This document shows, in pieces, positions 17,922 through 32,309 of a stretch of 64,000 bases of DNA. The DNA comes from Aeromicrobium sp. Sec7.5. Lineage in GTDB: Bacteria > Actinomycetota > Actinomycetes > Propionibacteriales > Nocardioidaceae. The first letter of the stretch is position 1. The number at the start of each line of letters is the position of its first letter. The notes below the pieces were generated by a model. The model was not told the origin of the DNA. It ran no database searches and worked only from the letters and a program-made list of their open reading frames with translations. The position numbers and the translations under genes are program-made. The stretch covers positions 62,001 through 126,000 of the forward strand of contig NZ_JBAJIJ010000001.1 in NCBI RefSeq assembly GCF_036867135.1, in the 5' to 3' direction.

Positions 17922-17970
17922 GCCGGCGAAGCCGGCCATCGTGTCCGACCGCGCTGACCGGCTTCGCCGG
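17922..17970. terminator. Bidirectional terminator between dciA and PAP2 gene
   Basis: Arms CCGGCGAAGCCGG (17923-17935) and CCGGCTTCGCCGG (17958-17970) form a 13-bp stem with a 22-nt loop; each arm can also fold on itself. There is no T-run. The flanking genes converge here. Confidence 0.6.
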
Positions 17971-18006
17971 TGGAGACCATGAGGCTCGGCCGCGGGCGGC
18001 CTCGCC

Positions 18007-18837
18007 TCATTCCTGGGGGGAGACGCGGTCCATGAGCGCGGTGCTCACCGCGGTGAGGAGGGCGACGCTGCCGAGGACCACGCTGGAGGTCAGGAAGCCG
18101 TCCCACCCGTCGGTCGGCCGCACGCCGATCACGATCAGGAAGACGAGGGCGGCGGCCGATCCGAGCACCGCGAAGGTCAGTCCGCCGGTGCAGCGCCGAA
18201 TCCCACCGCCGACCACGAAAGCCGCCGCCGCGGTCCAGACGAGGCACACCAGCACCGCGGCCAGGACGTCGGCGGGCCGGTGCCAGCCCGCCACGACCGT
18301 CGAGGCACCCGTGAGCGTCACGGCGAAGGAGCCCGCCGTGAGCACCACCGGACGCAGCCACGCGGGGCTGACGAGGCACAGGGCACCGAGCGTCGCGGCG
18401 ATCACGGTCGTGTGGCCGCTGGGCAGGCTGTTGTGCGCGACGATGCCGCCGACGAACTCGGTGCGGTCGAGCACCGCATGCTTCAGGATCTGCGTCGTCA
18501 GGTTGGCGCCACCGATCACGGCCAGCGCCGCCAGTGCCAGGCGCACCTGGCCCCGCAAAAGTGCCAGGGCGACCGCTCCGGCCGCGGCGATCGCGACAGC
18601 GGCGATCGAGACGTAGCCCAGCACGCTGAGCACCGTGAGCTGCGTGTCGCGCCCGGCGGTGACGGTGGTCATGGCGGACTGGTCCAGGTCCTGGCCGCTC
18701 GCGGTCCACAGGGCCAGGGCGGTGACGCCGAGCAGGCCCCCGACGCCGAGCAGGATCGCGAGAAACGCCCGCAGGCGCACGCTGCGCACCGGGCTGGCCT
18801 GCGGCTCCTGGATCGTGCCGGCGTCCGTCATCGACAT
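18007..18837 (-). CDS. PAP2-family membrane phosphatase
   Basis: About 276 aa with six predicted helices and the PAP2 motifs: SLPSGHTT (motif 2) and STVVAGWHRPADV (motif 3, catalytic His and Asp); motif 1 is weaker (KHAVLDRTEF). Such enzymes dephosphorylate phosphatidic acid or undecaprenyl pyrophosphate at the membrane; the substrate cannot be told here. Three in-frame ATGs (18864, 18837, 18831) are possible and none has a clear ribosome site; 18837 is used. It interrupts the otherwise conserved dciA-gyrB adjacency and runs against it. Confidence 0.8.
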   Translation of the reverse strand: MSMTDAGTIQEPQASPVRSVRLRAFLAILLGVGGLLGVTALALWTASGQDLDQSAMTTVTAGRDTQLTVLSVLGYVSIAAVAIAAAGAVALALLRGQVRLALAALAVIGGANLTTQILKHAVLDRTEFVGGIVAHNSLPSGHTTVIAATLGALCLVSPAWLRPVVLTAGSFAVTLTGASTVVAGWHRPADVLAAVLVCLVWTAAAAFVVGGGIRRCTGGLTFAVLGSAAALVFLIVIGVRPTDGWDGFLTSSVVLGSVALLTAVSTALMDRVSPQE

Positions 18838-18905
18838 GGGTTCTACTGTGCCGCATCGAGGCAATACCGGCCGATCGACCTGGCGGCACCGAGGCGACCC
18901 GGTGA

Positions 18906-21065
<2,160 letters not shown>

Positions 21066-21071
21066 CCGAAC

Positions 21072-21178
21072 CCGGTGGTTGAGGTGCGAGTGCCGCCTGC
21101 GGCACGAGCCTCGAAGCCACCTCCACACGATGACCAGGTTTCGAGGCTCCTCGTTCCTCGTCGCACCTCAACCAGCGG
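21072..21178. repeat. REP-like element, inverted pair, in the gyrB-gyrA spacer
   Basis: Forward copy 21072-21120 (GGTGGTTGAGGTGCGA, hairpin GTGCCGC-CT-GCGGCAC, GAGCCTCGAAGCC) and reverse copy 21137-21178 (GGTTTCGAGGCTC ... TCGCACCTCAACCAGC). Together they form a 107-bp inverted repeat with arms matching at 15 of 16 and 12 of 13 positions at the two conserved ends. It lies within the gyrB-gyrA transcription unit, so it will be in the mRNA. Other copies: 33487-33562, 55091-55139, 59657-59783, 60673-60719, 60756-60802, 60831-60877. Confidence 0.85.
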
Positions 21179-21199
21179 AATCTCCCAAAGGACTGACCC

Positions 21200-23754
<2,555 letters not shown>

Positions 23755-23758
<4 letters not shown>

Positions 23759-24564
23759 GCAAGCGCAACGCTGACAGGGGCGCCTCGGGCGCGGATGACG
23801 CGACCGATGCGGGGTCGCTGAAGCGCCCCACCGGTGCGGCCTCCGGCGAGAACCCTCCGGCCGACGATCCGCCGCTGTCCGACGATCCGCCGTCGGACGC
23901 ATCCAGCGAGGGTGCCAAGGCCAGCGGGCCGAAGCGTCCCACCAAGCGTCCGGCGAACAAGTCGGCCGCCCAGCGCGGGGCGGCGAAGAAGTCGACGCCG
24001 ACCCGCCCCACCCCGAAGAAGTCGGCGGCGAGCTCCACGAGCTCGAGCCGCCCGATGACGGCGGCGGACTACGCTCGCACCACGTCGACCGACCCGTCCT
24101 CCACGTCGGTCTTCCCGGCCGTCTCCGACGACGACGAGCCCGCGCACACCCAGCCGCAGGCGGCGGTCGCCGCCGATCCGGCGCCGGAGTCGGCCGTCAC
24201 CCGGCAGGCGCGGCTGAGCCTGGTGCACGTCGACCCGTGGTCGGTCACGCAGCTCGCGTTCGTCGTGTCCACGGCGCTCATGATCGTGGCGGTCGTGGCG
24301 GTCACGGTGTTCTGGGTCGTCCTGAACGTCACGGGCGTCTGGGACAACCTCAACGACACGATCAACTCGGTGCTCAGCAGCGAGGACGGCACGTTCGACG
24401 TCGAGAACTACCTCGGTTTCGGTCGGGTCGTCGGTCTGACGCTCGTGCTGTCGGCGATCAACGTCGTGCTGATGACCGCACTCGCGGCCATCGGCGCACG
24501 TCTCTACAACGCGGCGACCCACCTCGTGGGCGGCATCCAGGTCACGTTCCGCGATCGGGGCTGA
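23755..24564 (+). CDS. DUF3566 membrane protein
   Basis: 269 aa. Residues 1-140 are a disordered Ser/Thr/Pro/Lys-rich cytoplasmic stretch; the C-terminal DUF3566 domain has two helices (about 165-190 and 222-245) with the typical [11 protein letters not shown] entry. The equivalent gene follows gyrA in mycobacteria (Rv0007). GTG 23755 overlaps the gyrA stop (GTGA). Function is not known; the conserved place next to gyrase is the main clue. Confidence 0.9.
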
Positions 24565-24613
24565 CCCGATTCGTGCCGCACCGCAGTGGTGGAGTAGAGT
24601 TCATCGCTGTTGC

Positions 24614-24688
24614 GGGCCCATAGCTCAGCTCGGTTAGAGCGCTTCCCTGATAAGGAAGAGGTCGCTGGTTCAAGTCCAGCTGGGCCCA
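24614..24688 (+). tRNA. ileT: tRNA-Ile (GAT)
   Basis: 75 nt. Acceptor GGGCCCA/TGGGCCC, D-arm GCTC...GAGC, anticodon arm CTTCC-CTGATAA-GGAAG with anticodon GAT, T-arm GCTGG-TTCAAGT-CCAGC, discriminator A; CCA is not encoded. TAGAGT (24595-24600) is a likely -10. gyrA-DUF3566-tRNA-Ile-tRNA-Ala is the standard actinobacterial order. Confidence 0.97.
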
Positions 24689-24714
24689 CTGTCACTCTCC
24701 AGGTCGGAGGCGTC

Positions 24715-24825
24715 ATGAAGAAGATCGTGGCCGTCGGGATCACCGCCGCCGGCATCGTCTGGGCGCTCGCGCGCGGCCGTCGTCCCGCGGAGAACTCCTG
24801 GGCGCAGAACACCGATCGCGTCTGA
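24715..24825 (+). CDS. DLW-39-like small membrane peptide
   Basis: 36 aa: MKKIVAVGITAAGIVWALA then a charged tail ending SWAQNTDRV. A clear GGAGG lies 5-6 nt before the ATG. Size, single N-terminal membrane helix, tail and position between tRNA-Ile and tRNA-Ala match the DLW-39 family of actinobacteria, although the DLW triplet itself is not present (NSW instead). Function unknown. Confidence 0.72.
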   Translation: MKKIVAVGITAAGIVWALARGRRPAENSWAQNTDRV

Positions 24826-24867
24826 CGCGCTGTAGCGTGGCGAGTCCGACCACCGTTCCACCCACCG

Positions 24868-24943
24868 GGGGCCTTGGCGCAATTGGTAGCGCACCTGCTT
24901 TGCAAGCAGGGGGTTAGGGGTTCGAGTCCCCTAGGCTCCACCA
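24868..24943 (+). tRNA. alaT: tRNA-Ala (TGC)
   Basis: Acceptor GGGGCCT/AGGCTCC (one G-U pair), anticodon arm CCTGC-TTTGCAA-GCAGG with anticodon TGC, T-arm AGGGG-TTCGAGT-CCCCT, discriminator A at 24940 and an encoded CCA (24941-24943). TAGCGT (24833-24838) is a candidate -10. The codon it reads is the commonest alanine class in this GC-rich DNA by wobble. Confidence 0.97.
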
Positions 24944-24986
24944 CCAGTTTCATCCCGCAGGGGTGCGGCTCGTTACATCGGGCTTC

Positions 24987-25733
24987 TCAGTGAATCGCGA
25001 AGACCCGGGCCGGGAAGCCTGATCCGCCCTTGGGCTTGCCCCATGACGCGACGACGAGCGCGCCAGCCTCCGGCACCTGGTCCAGGTTGGCCATCAGCTC
25101 GATCTGCCACTTGTCGTGCTGCAGGAGCAGCAGCTCGAGCCCGTAGTCGCCGGCGGAGGTCGACGAACCGGCGTCGGTGTCGGTGGTCTCGTGACCGATG
25201 GCCGTGACCCCGACCCGCTCGACGAGGTCGACGACCACCTCGCGCGACCAGCCCGGGACATGGCTGACGCCGTCGTCGTCGTGGTTCGCCATCGCGTCCG
25301 TGTCCGGCCACCGCTGGTGCCAGTCGGTGCGCAACGCGACGAAGCAGCCCGCGGGCATCGGGCCGTTGCGGCCTTCCCACGCGGCCACGTCGTCGAGCGT
25401 CGGGACCGCATCCGGGTCGGCACGCACGCGGTCGGAGATGTCGAGGACGACCAGCGGCAGGATCATCTGCTGCACCGGGATGTCGTCGACCGTGCGGGCG
25501 CCGTCGACGAAGTGCGACGGCGGGTCGCAGTGCGTGCCCCACTGGCCCACCAGCTCGTAGCGGTGCACCGCGAAGCCGTCGGGATCGACCTGGAAGGTCT
25601 GGGTGCGGACCTCGTCGGGAAAGGCCGGGAAGTGCGGCATCCCTGGGAAGAAGGCGTGGGTCAGATCGGTGAAGGTGCGGGACTGTAGCTGCGCGTGGAG
25701 CTGCCACAGCGGTCGGTCGCTCGATGCGGTCAC
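24987..25733 (-). CDS. Cyclase-family / kynurenine-formamidase-like hydrolase
   Basis: 248 aa metal-dependent hydrolase of the cyclase family. The metal motif GTHCDPPSH (HxGTHxDxPxH type, with Gln-Trp in place of the leading His) and the later GHETTDTDAG are visible. Family members open amide or lactone rings (e.g. N-formylkynurenine) or act on polyketides; no kynurenine genes are nearby, so the substrate is open. GTG 25733-25731 is chosen for the GGAGGGGG 6-8 nt upstream. The 139-bp spacer to the next gene holds no recognisable element. Confidence 0.78.
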   Translation of the reverse strand: MTASSDRPLWQLHAQLQSRTFTDLTHAFFPGMPHFPAFPDEVRTQTFQVDPDGFAVHRYELVGQWGTHCDPPSHFVDGARTVDDIPVQQMILPLVVLDISDRVRADPDAVPTLDDVAAWEGRNGPMPAGCFVALRTDWHQRWPDTDAMANHDDDGVSHVPGWSREVVVDLVERVGVTAIGHETTDTDAGSSTSAGDYGLELLLLQHDKWQIELMANLDQVPEAGALVVASWGKPKGGSGFPARVFAIH

Positions 25734-25872
25734 GTCGTGCCCCCTCCGGGTCGCGACCAGAATTGCACAGTGTCGGATCGAGAGCACGACCACGCCGGGC
25801 TGCTCGCGTCACGTCGATGAACGCCGTTGGGAGTCCTGGACGGTCCCTGCCGACACTCGACCGCTTCCGCGC

Positions 25873-26595
25873 TCACCCCGATTGGATCGCACGCCAGCCT
25901 CCACCGTCGAGCGCCTGCGAGATCGAAGTGCCATCGTCGGGAGGGAAGTCGAGGAAGCGGAAGGTGACCTCGGTGACCAACCACGCGTCGTCGTCGCGCA
26001 CGAGGTCGATCCGGTGCGTGACCCAGCTTCCGAGGTCGGACTGGTCGAGACTCAGCGTGAAGGCGACCTCCACCGAGACGGAGTCCGGTTGGTTCGCGTC
26101 GCCAGCGACCTGCGTCCTGATCCATGACTCCTCGTCGGTGCGCCAGACCTGCTGGATCTCGGAGCCCACCTTGCGGGCCAGGTTCGTCTCGAAGAAGGCG
26201 ACGGTGTTCGGGTCGGCGTCCTCGGCCACGAGCTCGTCGACCATTTCATCGACATCCGTCTCCTCGCGCGTGTCGACGATCAGGTGGAGGAACTCCACCG
26301 CGAAGGCCTCGGCGTCGGGACGACTGCCGCCCGCCGTGGACAGGTCCTTCGTCTGCTCGAGATCGGGGACACCCGTCGGTGTGGCCGGCGCATCGGCGAA
26401 GTCGCCCGGCTCGGAGATCGGCTCCCCCTCCAGCAGGTCAGCGAGCTCCCCGCCGTTGACCGGGAACGAGCCCGGGCGGCCGCCGCCGCTGGATCCGGAG
26501 CAGCCTGTCACGACCGTCGCGGCCACCAGCCAGGCCACGAGCAGTGCTGCGGCGCGATGCGTTCGAGACCCCCAGAGCATGGTCAAGGGTGACAT
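25873..26595 (-). CDS. Lipoprotein of unknown function
   Basis: 240 aa. Signal peptide with lipobox VVTGC (cleavage before Cys at about residue 32), a Gly/Ser linker, then a globular acidic domain with a DUF4878/NTF2-like look (EFLHLIVDTREETDVDEMVDELV, later VEVAFTLSL and DDAWLVTEVTFRFL). This suggests a cell-surface small domain but no family is recognised with confidence. ATG 26595 has only a weak ribosome site; an alternative ATG lies five codons in. Confidence 0.7.
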   Translation of the reverse strand: MSPLTMLWGSRTHRAAALLVAWLVAATVVTGCSGSSGGGRPGSFPVNGGELADLLEGEPISEPGDFADAPATPTGVPDLEQTKDLSTAGGSRPDAEAFAVEFLHLIVDTREETDVDEMVDELVAEDADPNTVAFFETNLARKVGSEIQQVWRTDEESWIRTQVAGDANQPDSVSVEVAFTLSLDQSDLGSWVTHRIDLVRDDDAWLVTEVTFRFLDFPPDDGTSISQALDGGGWRAIQSG

Positions 26596-26664
26596 CTCGA
26601 CGGATCAGTCGGCATCGACCCTTGGCCCGGATGCCGGAGCACCTCACGCCGGGGGTCGACCGAG

Positions 26665-26700
26665 AGTTCTCCCCAGCTGTGCACACACCTGTGGAGAACT
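26665..26700. terminator. Hairpin downstream of rmlCD
   Basis: Arms AGTTCTCC (26665-26672) and GGAGAACT (26693-26700) enclose 20 nt, in the spacer after the rmlCD stop. The right arm includes TGTGGAGAA, the complement of the TTCTCCACA box seen in oriC, but termination of the rml operon is the simpler reading. Confidence 0.5.
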
Positions 26701-26741
26701 ACATCGATGTCATTCAGTGCCTTGGGCGGCCTGAACGGACA

Positions 26742-28141
26742 TCAGGCCAGGTACTGCTGCAGGGCCTCGTCGGCGTCACGGGGCTCGAAGCCCGTGGCGC
26801 GGATCTTCGCGAGATCGAGGGCGCTGTGGGTCGGTCGGGGCGCGATCGGACCCTCGGCCGAGGCGTAGTACGTCGCGGTCGAGACCGGGGTGACCCGGGC
26901 GGGGTCGTGGCCGGTCAGCTCGTAGACGCGCTTGGCGATGGCGGCCCACGAGACCACGTCACCACTGTTCGTGACGTTGTACGTGCCGTACGCGGGGCGC
27001 TCGGCCAGGAGGTGGGAGACAGCGGCCGCGAGGTCCTCGGTGAACGTGAGCCGGCCGTGCTGGTCGTCGACCACGGTGGGGTCGATGCCCCGCTCGGCCA
27101 AGGACGCCATGGTGCGGACGAAGTTGTTGCCCTCGCCGATGACCCAGCTCGTGCGCAGGACGTAGTGCCGCGGCACCGTGGACGCGACGACGTCGCCGGC
27201 GGCCTTCGTCTGGCCGTAGACGCCCAGCGGCGAGAGCGGCTCGTCCTCGGTATGCAGCTCCTGGCTGCCGTCGAAGACGTAGTCGGTGGAGACGTGCACG
27301 AGCGTGAGGCGGTACCGGGTCGCCACCCGGGCCAGGTTGGCGACGGCCTCGACGTTGACCTTCCACGCCGCGGCACGGCCCTCGGGCGTCTCGGCCCGGT
27401 CGACCGCGGTGTAGGCGGCGGCGTTGATGATCGTGTCGTACTGGGTCCACGGCCGTGCGGTCGACAGGTCCTGCGTCAGGTCGAGGGTGTCGGCGTCGGT
27501 GAACTCGACCTGGTCCTGTCCGGCGAGCTCGCGCTGCAGCGCCGTGCCGAGCTGGCCGTGTGCGCCGACCACGAGGGTGCGGCGCGGGGCGAACGGCACG
27601 ACGTCGGCCAGGCGCGGGTGGGTGCGGTCCTTGTCGGACAGCTCGCACTCGGCCAGGGGGATCGGCCAGTCGATCGCGACGGTCTCGTCGGCGAGATTGA
27701 GGAACGTGTAGGACGCGTCGGGCGACCAGTGGTCGTTGACCAGGTACGTGTACGACGTGTCGGCCTCGAGCGACTGGTAGGAGTTGCCGATGCCGCGCGA
27801 GACGTAGATCGCGACGTCCGGAGTGATCTCGGTCGTGAAGACCGTGCCGAACGTGTCGCCCTCGCGCAGGTCGACCCAGGCGCCGAACACGCGACCCGTG
27901 GCGACCGAGATGAACTTGTCCCACGGCTCAGCATGGATACCGCGCGTCGTGCCGATCTCGTCGTTGAACGAGATGTTGTTCTGCACCGGACCGAGGTCGG
28001 GCACCCCCAGTGCGGTCAGCTTCTCGCGCTGCCAGTTCTCCTTGAACCAGCCGCGGCTGTCGCCGTGCACGGGCAGGTCGATGACCAGCAGACCGGGGAT
28101 CGGGGTCGCTCGGACGGACAGCTCACGACCGAAGGTCGTCA

Positions 28142-28142
<1 letters not shown>
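26742..28142 (-). CDS. rmlCD: Bifunctional dTDP-rhamnose enzyme RmlC-RmlD
   Basis: 466 aa fusion. Residues about 1-190 are the RmlC cupin epimerase (DSRGWFKENW, GTTRGIHAEPWDKF, SRGIGNSYQ). Residues about 195-466 are the RmlD reductase (TLVVGAHGQLGTAL, NAAAYTAVDRAE, STDYVFDG, YGQTKAAGD with catalytic Tyr/Lys). It converts dTDP-4-keto-6-deoxyglucose to dTDP-L-rhamnose. Fused RmlC-RmlD genes are known in corynebacteria. GTG 28142-28140 overlaps the last base of the rmlB stop. Last gene of rmlA-rmlB-rmlCD. Confidence 0.93.
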
Positions 28143-29143
<1,001 letters not shown>

Positions 29144-30013
29144 TCACTTCCCCCGTTCGAGGATGGTCAGCAGGTAGGAGCCGTACCCGGACTTGCGGAG
29201 CTTCTCACCGCGCACGCGCAGCTCGTCGTCGGACAGGAAGCCGCGTCGCCACGCGACCTCCTCGGGGACACCGATGCGCAGACCGGTGCGCCGCTCCATC
29301 GTGCGGACGTACTCGGCCGCGTCGGTCATCTGGTCGAACGTGCCGGTGTCGAGCCACGCCGTGCCCCGCGGCAGAACCTCGACCTGCAGGCGACCCTGCT
29401 CCAGGTAGGCCCGGTTCACGTCGGTGATCTCGTACTCGCCGCGCGCCGAGGGCTCGAGGTTGCGGGCGATCTCGACGACGTGGTTGTCGTAGAAGTACAG
29501 GCCCGGCACCGCGTAGTTGCTCTTGGGCTGCACCGGCTTCTCCTCCAGCGAGACCGCCGTGCCGGCGTCGTCGAACTCCACCACGCCGTAGGAGCTGGGC
29601 TCGCTGACCCAGTACGCGAACACCGCACCGCCCTCGATGTCGGCGTAGCGCTGCAGCTGGCCGCCGAGGCCGGGGCCGTAGAGCAGGTTGTCGCCCAGGG
29701 CCAGGGCCACGGTGTCGTCGCCGATGAAGTCAGCCCCGATCGTGAAGGCCTGCGCGAGCCCGTCGGGCGAGGCCTGCTCGGCGTACGTGATCGAGATGCC
29801 GAACTGCGATCCGTCGCCCAGGAGCCGGTGGAATCCGGGGGCGTCGTGGGGGGTCGTGATGACCAGGATCTCGTCGATCCCGGCGAGCATCAGCGTCGAC
29901 AGTGGGTAGTAGACCATCGGCTTGTCGTAGACCGGCACGAGCTGCTTGGACACGCCCAGGGTGATCGGGTGCAGACGCGTCCCCGAGCCACCAGCGAGAA
30001 TAATGCCTTTCAC
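29144..30013 (-). CDS. rmlA: Glucose-1-phosphate thymidylyltransferase
   Basis: 289 aa nucleotidyltransferase: [44 protein letters not shown] and [12 protein letters not shown]. First step of dTDP-rhamnose synthesis. GTG 30013-30011 with GAGG 5 nt upstream. The pathway supplies rhamnose for wall or surface polysaccharide; no glycosyltransferase is adjacent. Confidence 0.96.
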   Translation of the reverse strand: MKGIILAGGSGTRLHPITLGVSKQLVPVYDKPMVYYPLSTLMLAGIDEILVITTPHDAPGFHRLLGDGSQFGISITYAEQASPDGLAQAFTIGADFIGDDTVALALGDNLLYGPGLGGQLQRYADIEGGAVFAYWVSEPSSYGVVEFDDAGTAVSLEEKPVQPKSNYAVPGLYFYDNHVVEIARNLEPSARGEYEITDVNRAYLEQGRLQVEVLPRGTAWLDTGTFDQMTDAAEYVRTMERRTGLRIGVPEEVAWRRGFLSDDELRVRGEKLRKSGYGSYLLTILERGK

Positions 30014-30332
30014 GGAACCTCATCCTGCCATGCCGCACTGTGCCGGCCGGACGTCGACGACGGGCCGGGACCGCAAAAGCCCCCGCCGAGGCGGGGGCTT
30101 GGCGGGCGATGGTGCGGGAGGACACCGTTGCCCGGCCCGGGCTCGACGCGGGAGGATGTCGATGGCCCGGATTTTCGCTGCAGCGGCACCGCACGGTGCC
30201 GAGTCACCATCGTCTCACCGCGGACGCCCCCTCCGCTGCGGCCAGAGGTCGTGACTTCATGTGACCAAGGTCCTTTTCGAGTGACCGCCTCCGGCCCTGC
30301 GCAATGACCCAGGTATCCGTCACCATGGGGGG
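30014..30332. other. Divergent spacer with two strong hairpins
   Basis: 319 bp between rmlA (left, minus) and the response regulator (right, plus). It holds AAGCCCCCGC-CGAG-GCGGGGGCTT (30077-30100, a perfect 10-bp stem) and CGGCACCG-CA-CGGTGCCG (30184-30201, a perfect 8-bp stem). A terminator-like stem between divergent genes has no obvious user; a small RNA, attenuator or remnant of a lost gene are possible. No convincing ORF. Confidence 0.5.
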
Positions 30333-30971
30333 ATGGACACGGCACCAGTGCGGGTTTTCCTGCTCGACGACCACGAGGTCGTGCGACACGGGCTGCGCGG
30401 CCTGCTCGAGGGCGCCGGTCTCGACGTCGTCGGCGACGTGGGCACCGCAGCCGAGGCCGTCCCCGAGATCCTGCGGCTCAAGCCCGACGTCGCGGTGCTC
30501 GACGGGCGCCTGCCCGACGGCTCGGGCATCGACGTCTGCCGCGACGTCCGTTCCGCCGACCCGTCGATCAAGGTCCTGATCCTGACCTCGTACGACGACG
30601 ACGACGCGCTCTTCGCCGCGATCATTGCCGGTGCCGCGGGCTACGTGCTCAAGCAGGTGCGCGGCAACGACCTCATCGACGCGGTGCGCCGCGTCTCGGC
30701 GGGGCAGTCGCTGCTCGACCCGGCCATCACGATGCAGGTGCTCGAGCGAATCCGCAACGGGCACGGCGACGACCCGATCTCCCGGCTCACGGCGCAGGAG
30801 CGGCGCATCCTCGACCTGATCGGCGAGGGCATGACGAACCGGCAGATCGCCGAGGCGATGAGCCTCGCGGAGAAGACCGTCAAGAACTACGTGTCCCAGC
30901 TCCTGGCCAAGCTCGGTCTCGAGCGACGCACCCAGGCGGCGGTCCTCGCCGCCACGCACAAGCGCCCCTGA
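30333..30971 (+). CDS. DevR/DosR-like LuxR-family response regulator
   Basis: 212 aa. Receiver domain (1-120) with acidic pair near residue 12 ([11 protein letters not shown]), phosphoacceptor in [11 protein letters not shown], and Lys in YVLKQVRG; LuxR/NarL-type HTH at the C-terminus ([20 protein letters not shown], then [18 protein letters not shown]). The wording is very close to mycobacterial DevR/DosR ([39 protein letters not shown]). DosR controls the hypoxia/NO dormancy response. No sensor kinase is adjacent, so its partner is elsewhere. ATG 30333 follows a GGGGGG run. Confidence 0.88.
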   Translation: MDTAPVRVFLLDDHEVVRHGLRGLLEGAGLDVVGDVGTAAEAVPEILRLKPDVAVLDGRLPDGSGIDVCRDVRSADPSIKVLILTSYDDDDALFAAIIAGAAGYVLKQVRGNDLIDAVRRVSAGQSLLDPAITMQVLERIRNGHGDDPISRLTAQERRILDLIGEGMTNRQIAEAMSLAEKTVKNYVSQLLAKLGLERRTQAAVLAATHKRP

Positions 30972-31038
30972 GGCTGCTCCCGACACGGGCGCCGACGGCC
31001 CGGAGCGGGGCTTGTTGCCGGGCCGATATCCTTCTGTC

Positions 31039-32307
31039 ATGGACCACAACGCCCGTCTCGCCGACGCCGACCCCCAGATCGCCGCACTGCTCGACGCCGA
31101 GCTCCGTCGCCAGCAGACGACGCTCGAGATGATCGCCTCGGAGAACTTCGCGCCGGTCGCCGCGATGGAGGCCCAGGGCAGCGTCCTGACCAACAAGTAC
31201 GCCGAGGGTTACCCCGGCGCTCGCTACTACGGCGGGTGCGAGGTCGTCGACGAGGTCGAGCAGATCGCGATCGACCGCCTGAAGCAGATCTTCGACGCCG
31301 AGTACGCGAACGTCCAGCCGCACTCCGGCGCTACCGCCAACGCCGCGGTGCTGCACGCGATCGCCCGTCACGGCGACACGATCCTCGGCCTCGACCTGGC
31401 CAATGGCGGGCACCTCACGCACGGCATGAAGATCAACTTCTCCGGCCGCCTCTACGACGTCGCGGCCTACCACGTCGACGAGAACGGCCTGGTCGACATG
31501 GAGGAGGTGCGCCGGCTCGCGCACGAGCGTCGTCCGAAGGTCGTCATCGCTGGCTGGTCGGCCTACCCGCGTCAGCTCGACTTCGCGAAGTTCCGCGAGA
31601 TCGCCGACGAGGTCGACGCCTACCTGTGGGTCGACATGGCGCACTTCGCCGGCCTCGTGGCCGCTGGTCTGCACCCCAGCCCGCTGCCGCACGCGCACGT
31701 CGTCTCGACCACGACGCACAAGACCCTCGGCGGTCCGCGCGGCGGCGTGATCATGTCGAACGACCTCGACGTGGCCAAGAAGCTGCAGTCGGCCGTGTTC
31801 CCCGGTCAGCAGGGTGGTCCGCTGGAGCACGTCATCGCCGCCAAGGCCGTGGCGTTCAAGATGGCGCTGGAGCCGGGATTCAAGGAGCGTCAGGAGCGCA
31901 CGATCGAGGGTGCGCAGCTCATCGCCGCCCGCCTGAACGAGTCCGACGTCAGCGACGCCGGCGTGGCGGTGCTGTCCGGCGGCACCGACGTCCACCTCGT
32001 GCTGGTCGATCTTCGCCACTCCGAGCTCGACGGCCAGCAGGCCGAGGACCTCCTCCACGAGGTCGGCATCACGGTCAACCGCAACGCGGTGCCCAACGAT
32101 CCGCGCCCGCCCAAGATCACCTCGGGCCTGCGCATCGGCACGCCGGCGCTCGCCACCCGCGGTTTCGCCGCCGAGGAGTTCACCGAGGTCGGTGACGTCA
32201 TCGCCGAGGCCCTCAAGCCCGGTGCCGACGTCGACTCGCTGCGCAAGCGCACGGCCGCCCTGGCCGAGCGCTTCCCGCTGTACCCCGACGTCGCGCCCTA
32301 CGCCTGA
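31039..32307 (+). CDS. glyA: Serine hydroxymethyltransferase
   Basis: 422 aa PLP enzyme with ASENFAP-type N-terminus, [13 protein letters not shown] and the PLP-lysine segment [16 protein letters not shown]. It interconverts serine and glycine with one-carbon transfer to tetrahydrofolate. The ATG at 31039 is used; TATCCT (31027-31032) ends 6 nt before it and there is no ribosome site, which predicts a leaderless mRNA. A small SURF1-DUF3817 run follows 2 nt downstream. Confidence 0.96.
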   Translation: MDHNARLADADPQIAALLDAELRRQQTTLEMIASENFAPVAAMEAQGSVLTNKYAEGYPGARYYGGCEVVDEVEQIAIDRLKQIFDAEYANVQPHSGATANAAVLHAIARHGDTILGLDLANGGHLTHGMKINFSGRLYDVAAYHVDENGLVDMEEVRRLAHERRPKVVIAGWSAYPRQLDFAKFREIADEVDAYLWVDMAHFAGLVAAGLHPSPLPHAHVVSTTTHKTLGGPRGGVIMSNDLDVAKKLQSAVFPGQQGGPLEHVIAAKAVAFKMALEPGFKERQERTIEGAQLIAARLNESDVSDAGVAVLSGGTDVHLVLVDLRHSELDGQQAEDLLHEVGITVNRNAVPNDPRPPKITSGLRIGTPALATRGFAAEEFTEVGDVIAEALKPGADVDSLRKRTAALAERFPLYPDVAPYA

Positions 32308-32309
32308 CC

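Noticed and set aside
26665..26700. TGTGGAGAA as an extra DnaA box downstream of rmlCD
   Set aside because: It is one arm of an inverted repeat better explained as a terminator.
30240..30290. Possible DosR box (GTGACTTCATGTGACC) before the DevR-like gene
   Set aside because: Too many mismatches to the DosR palindrome to support.
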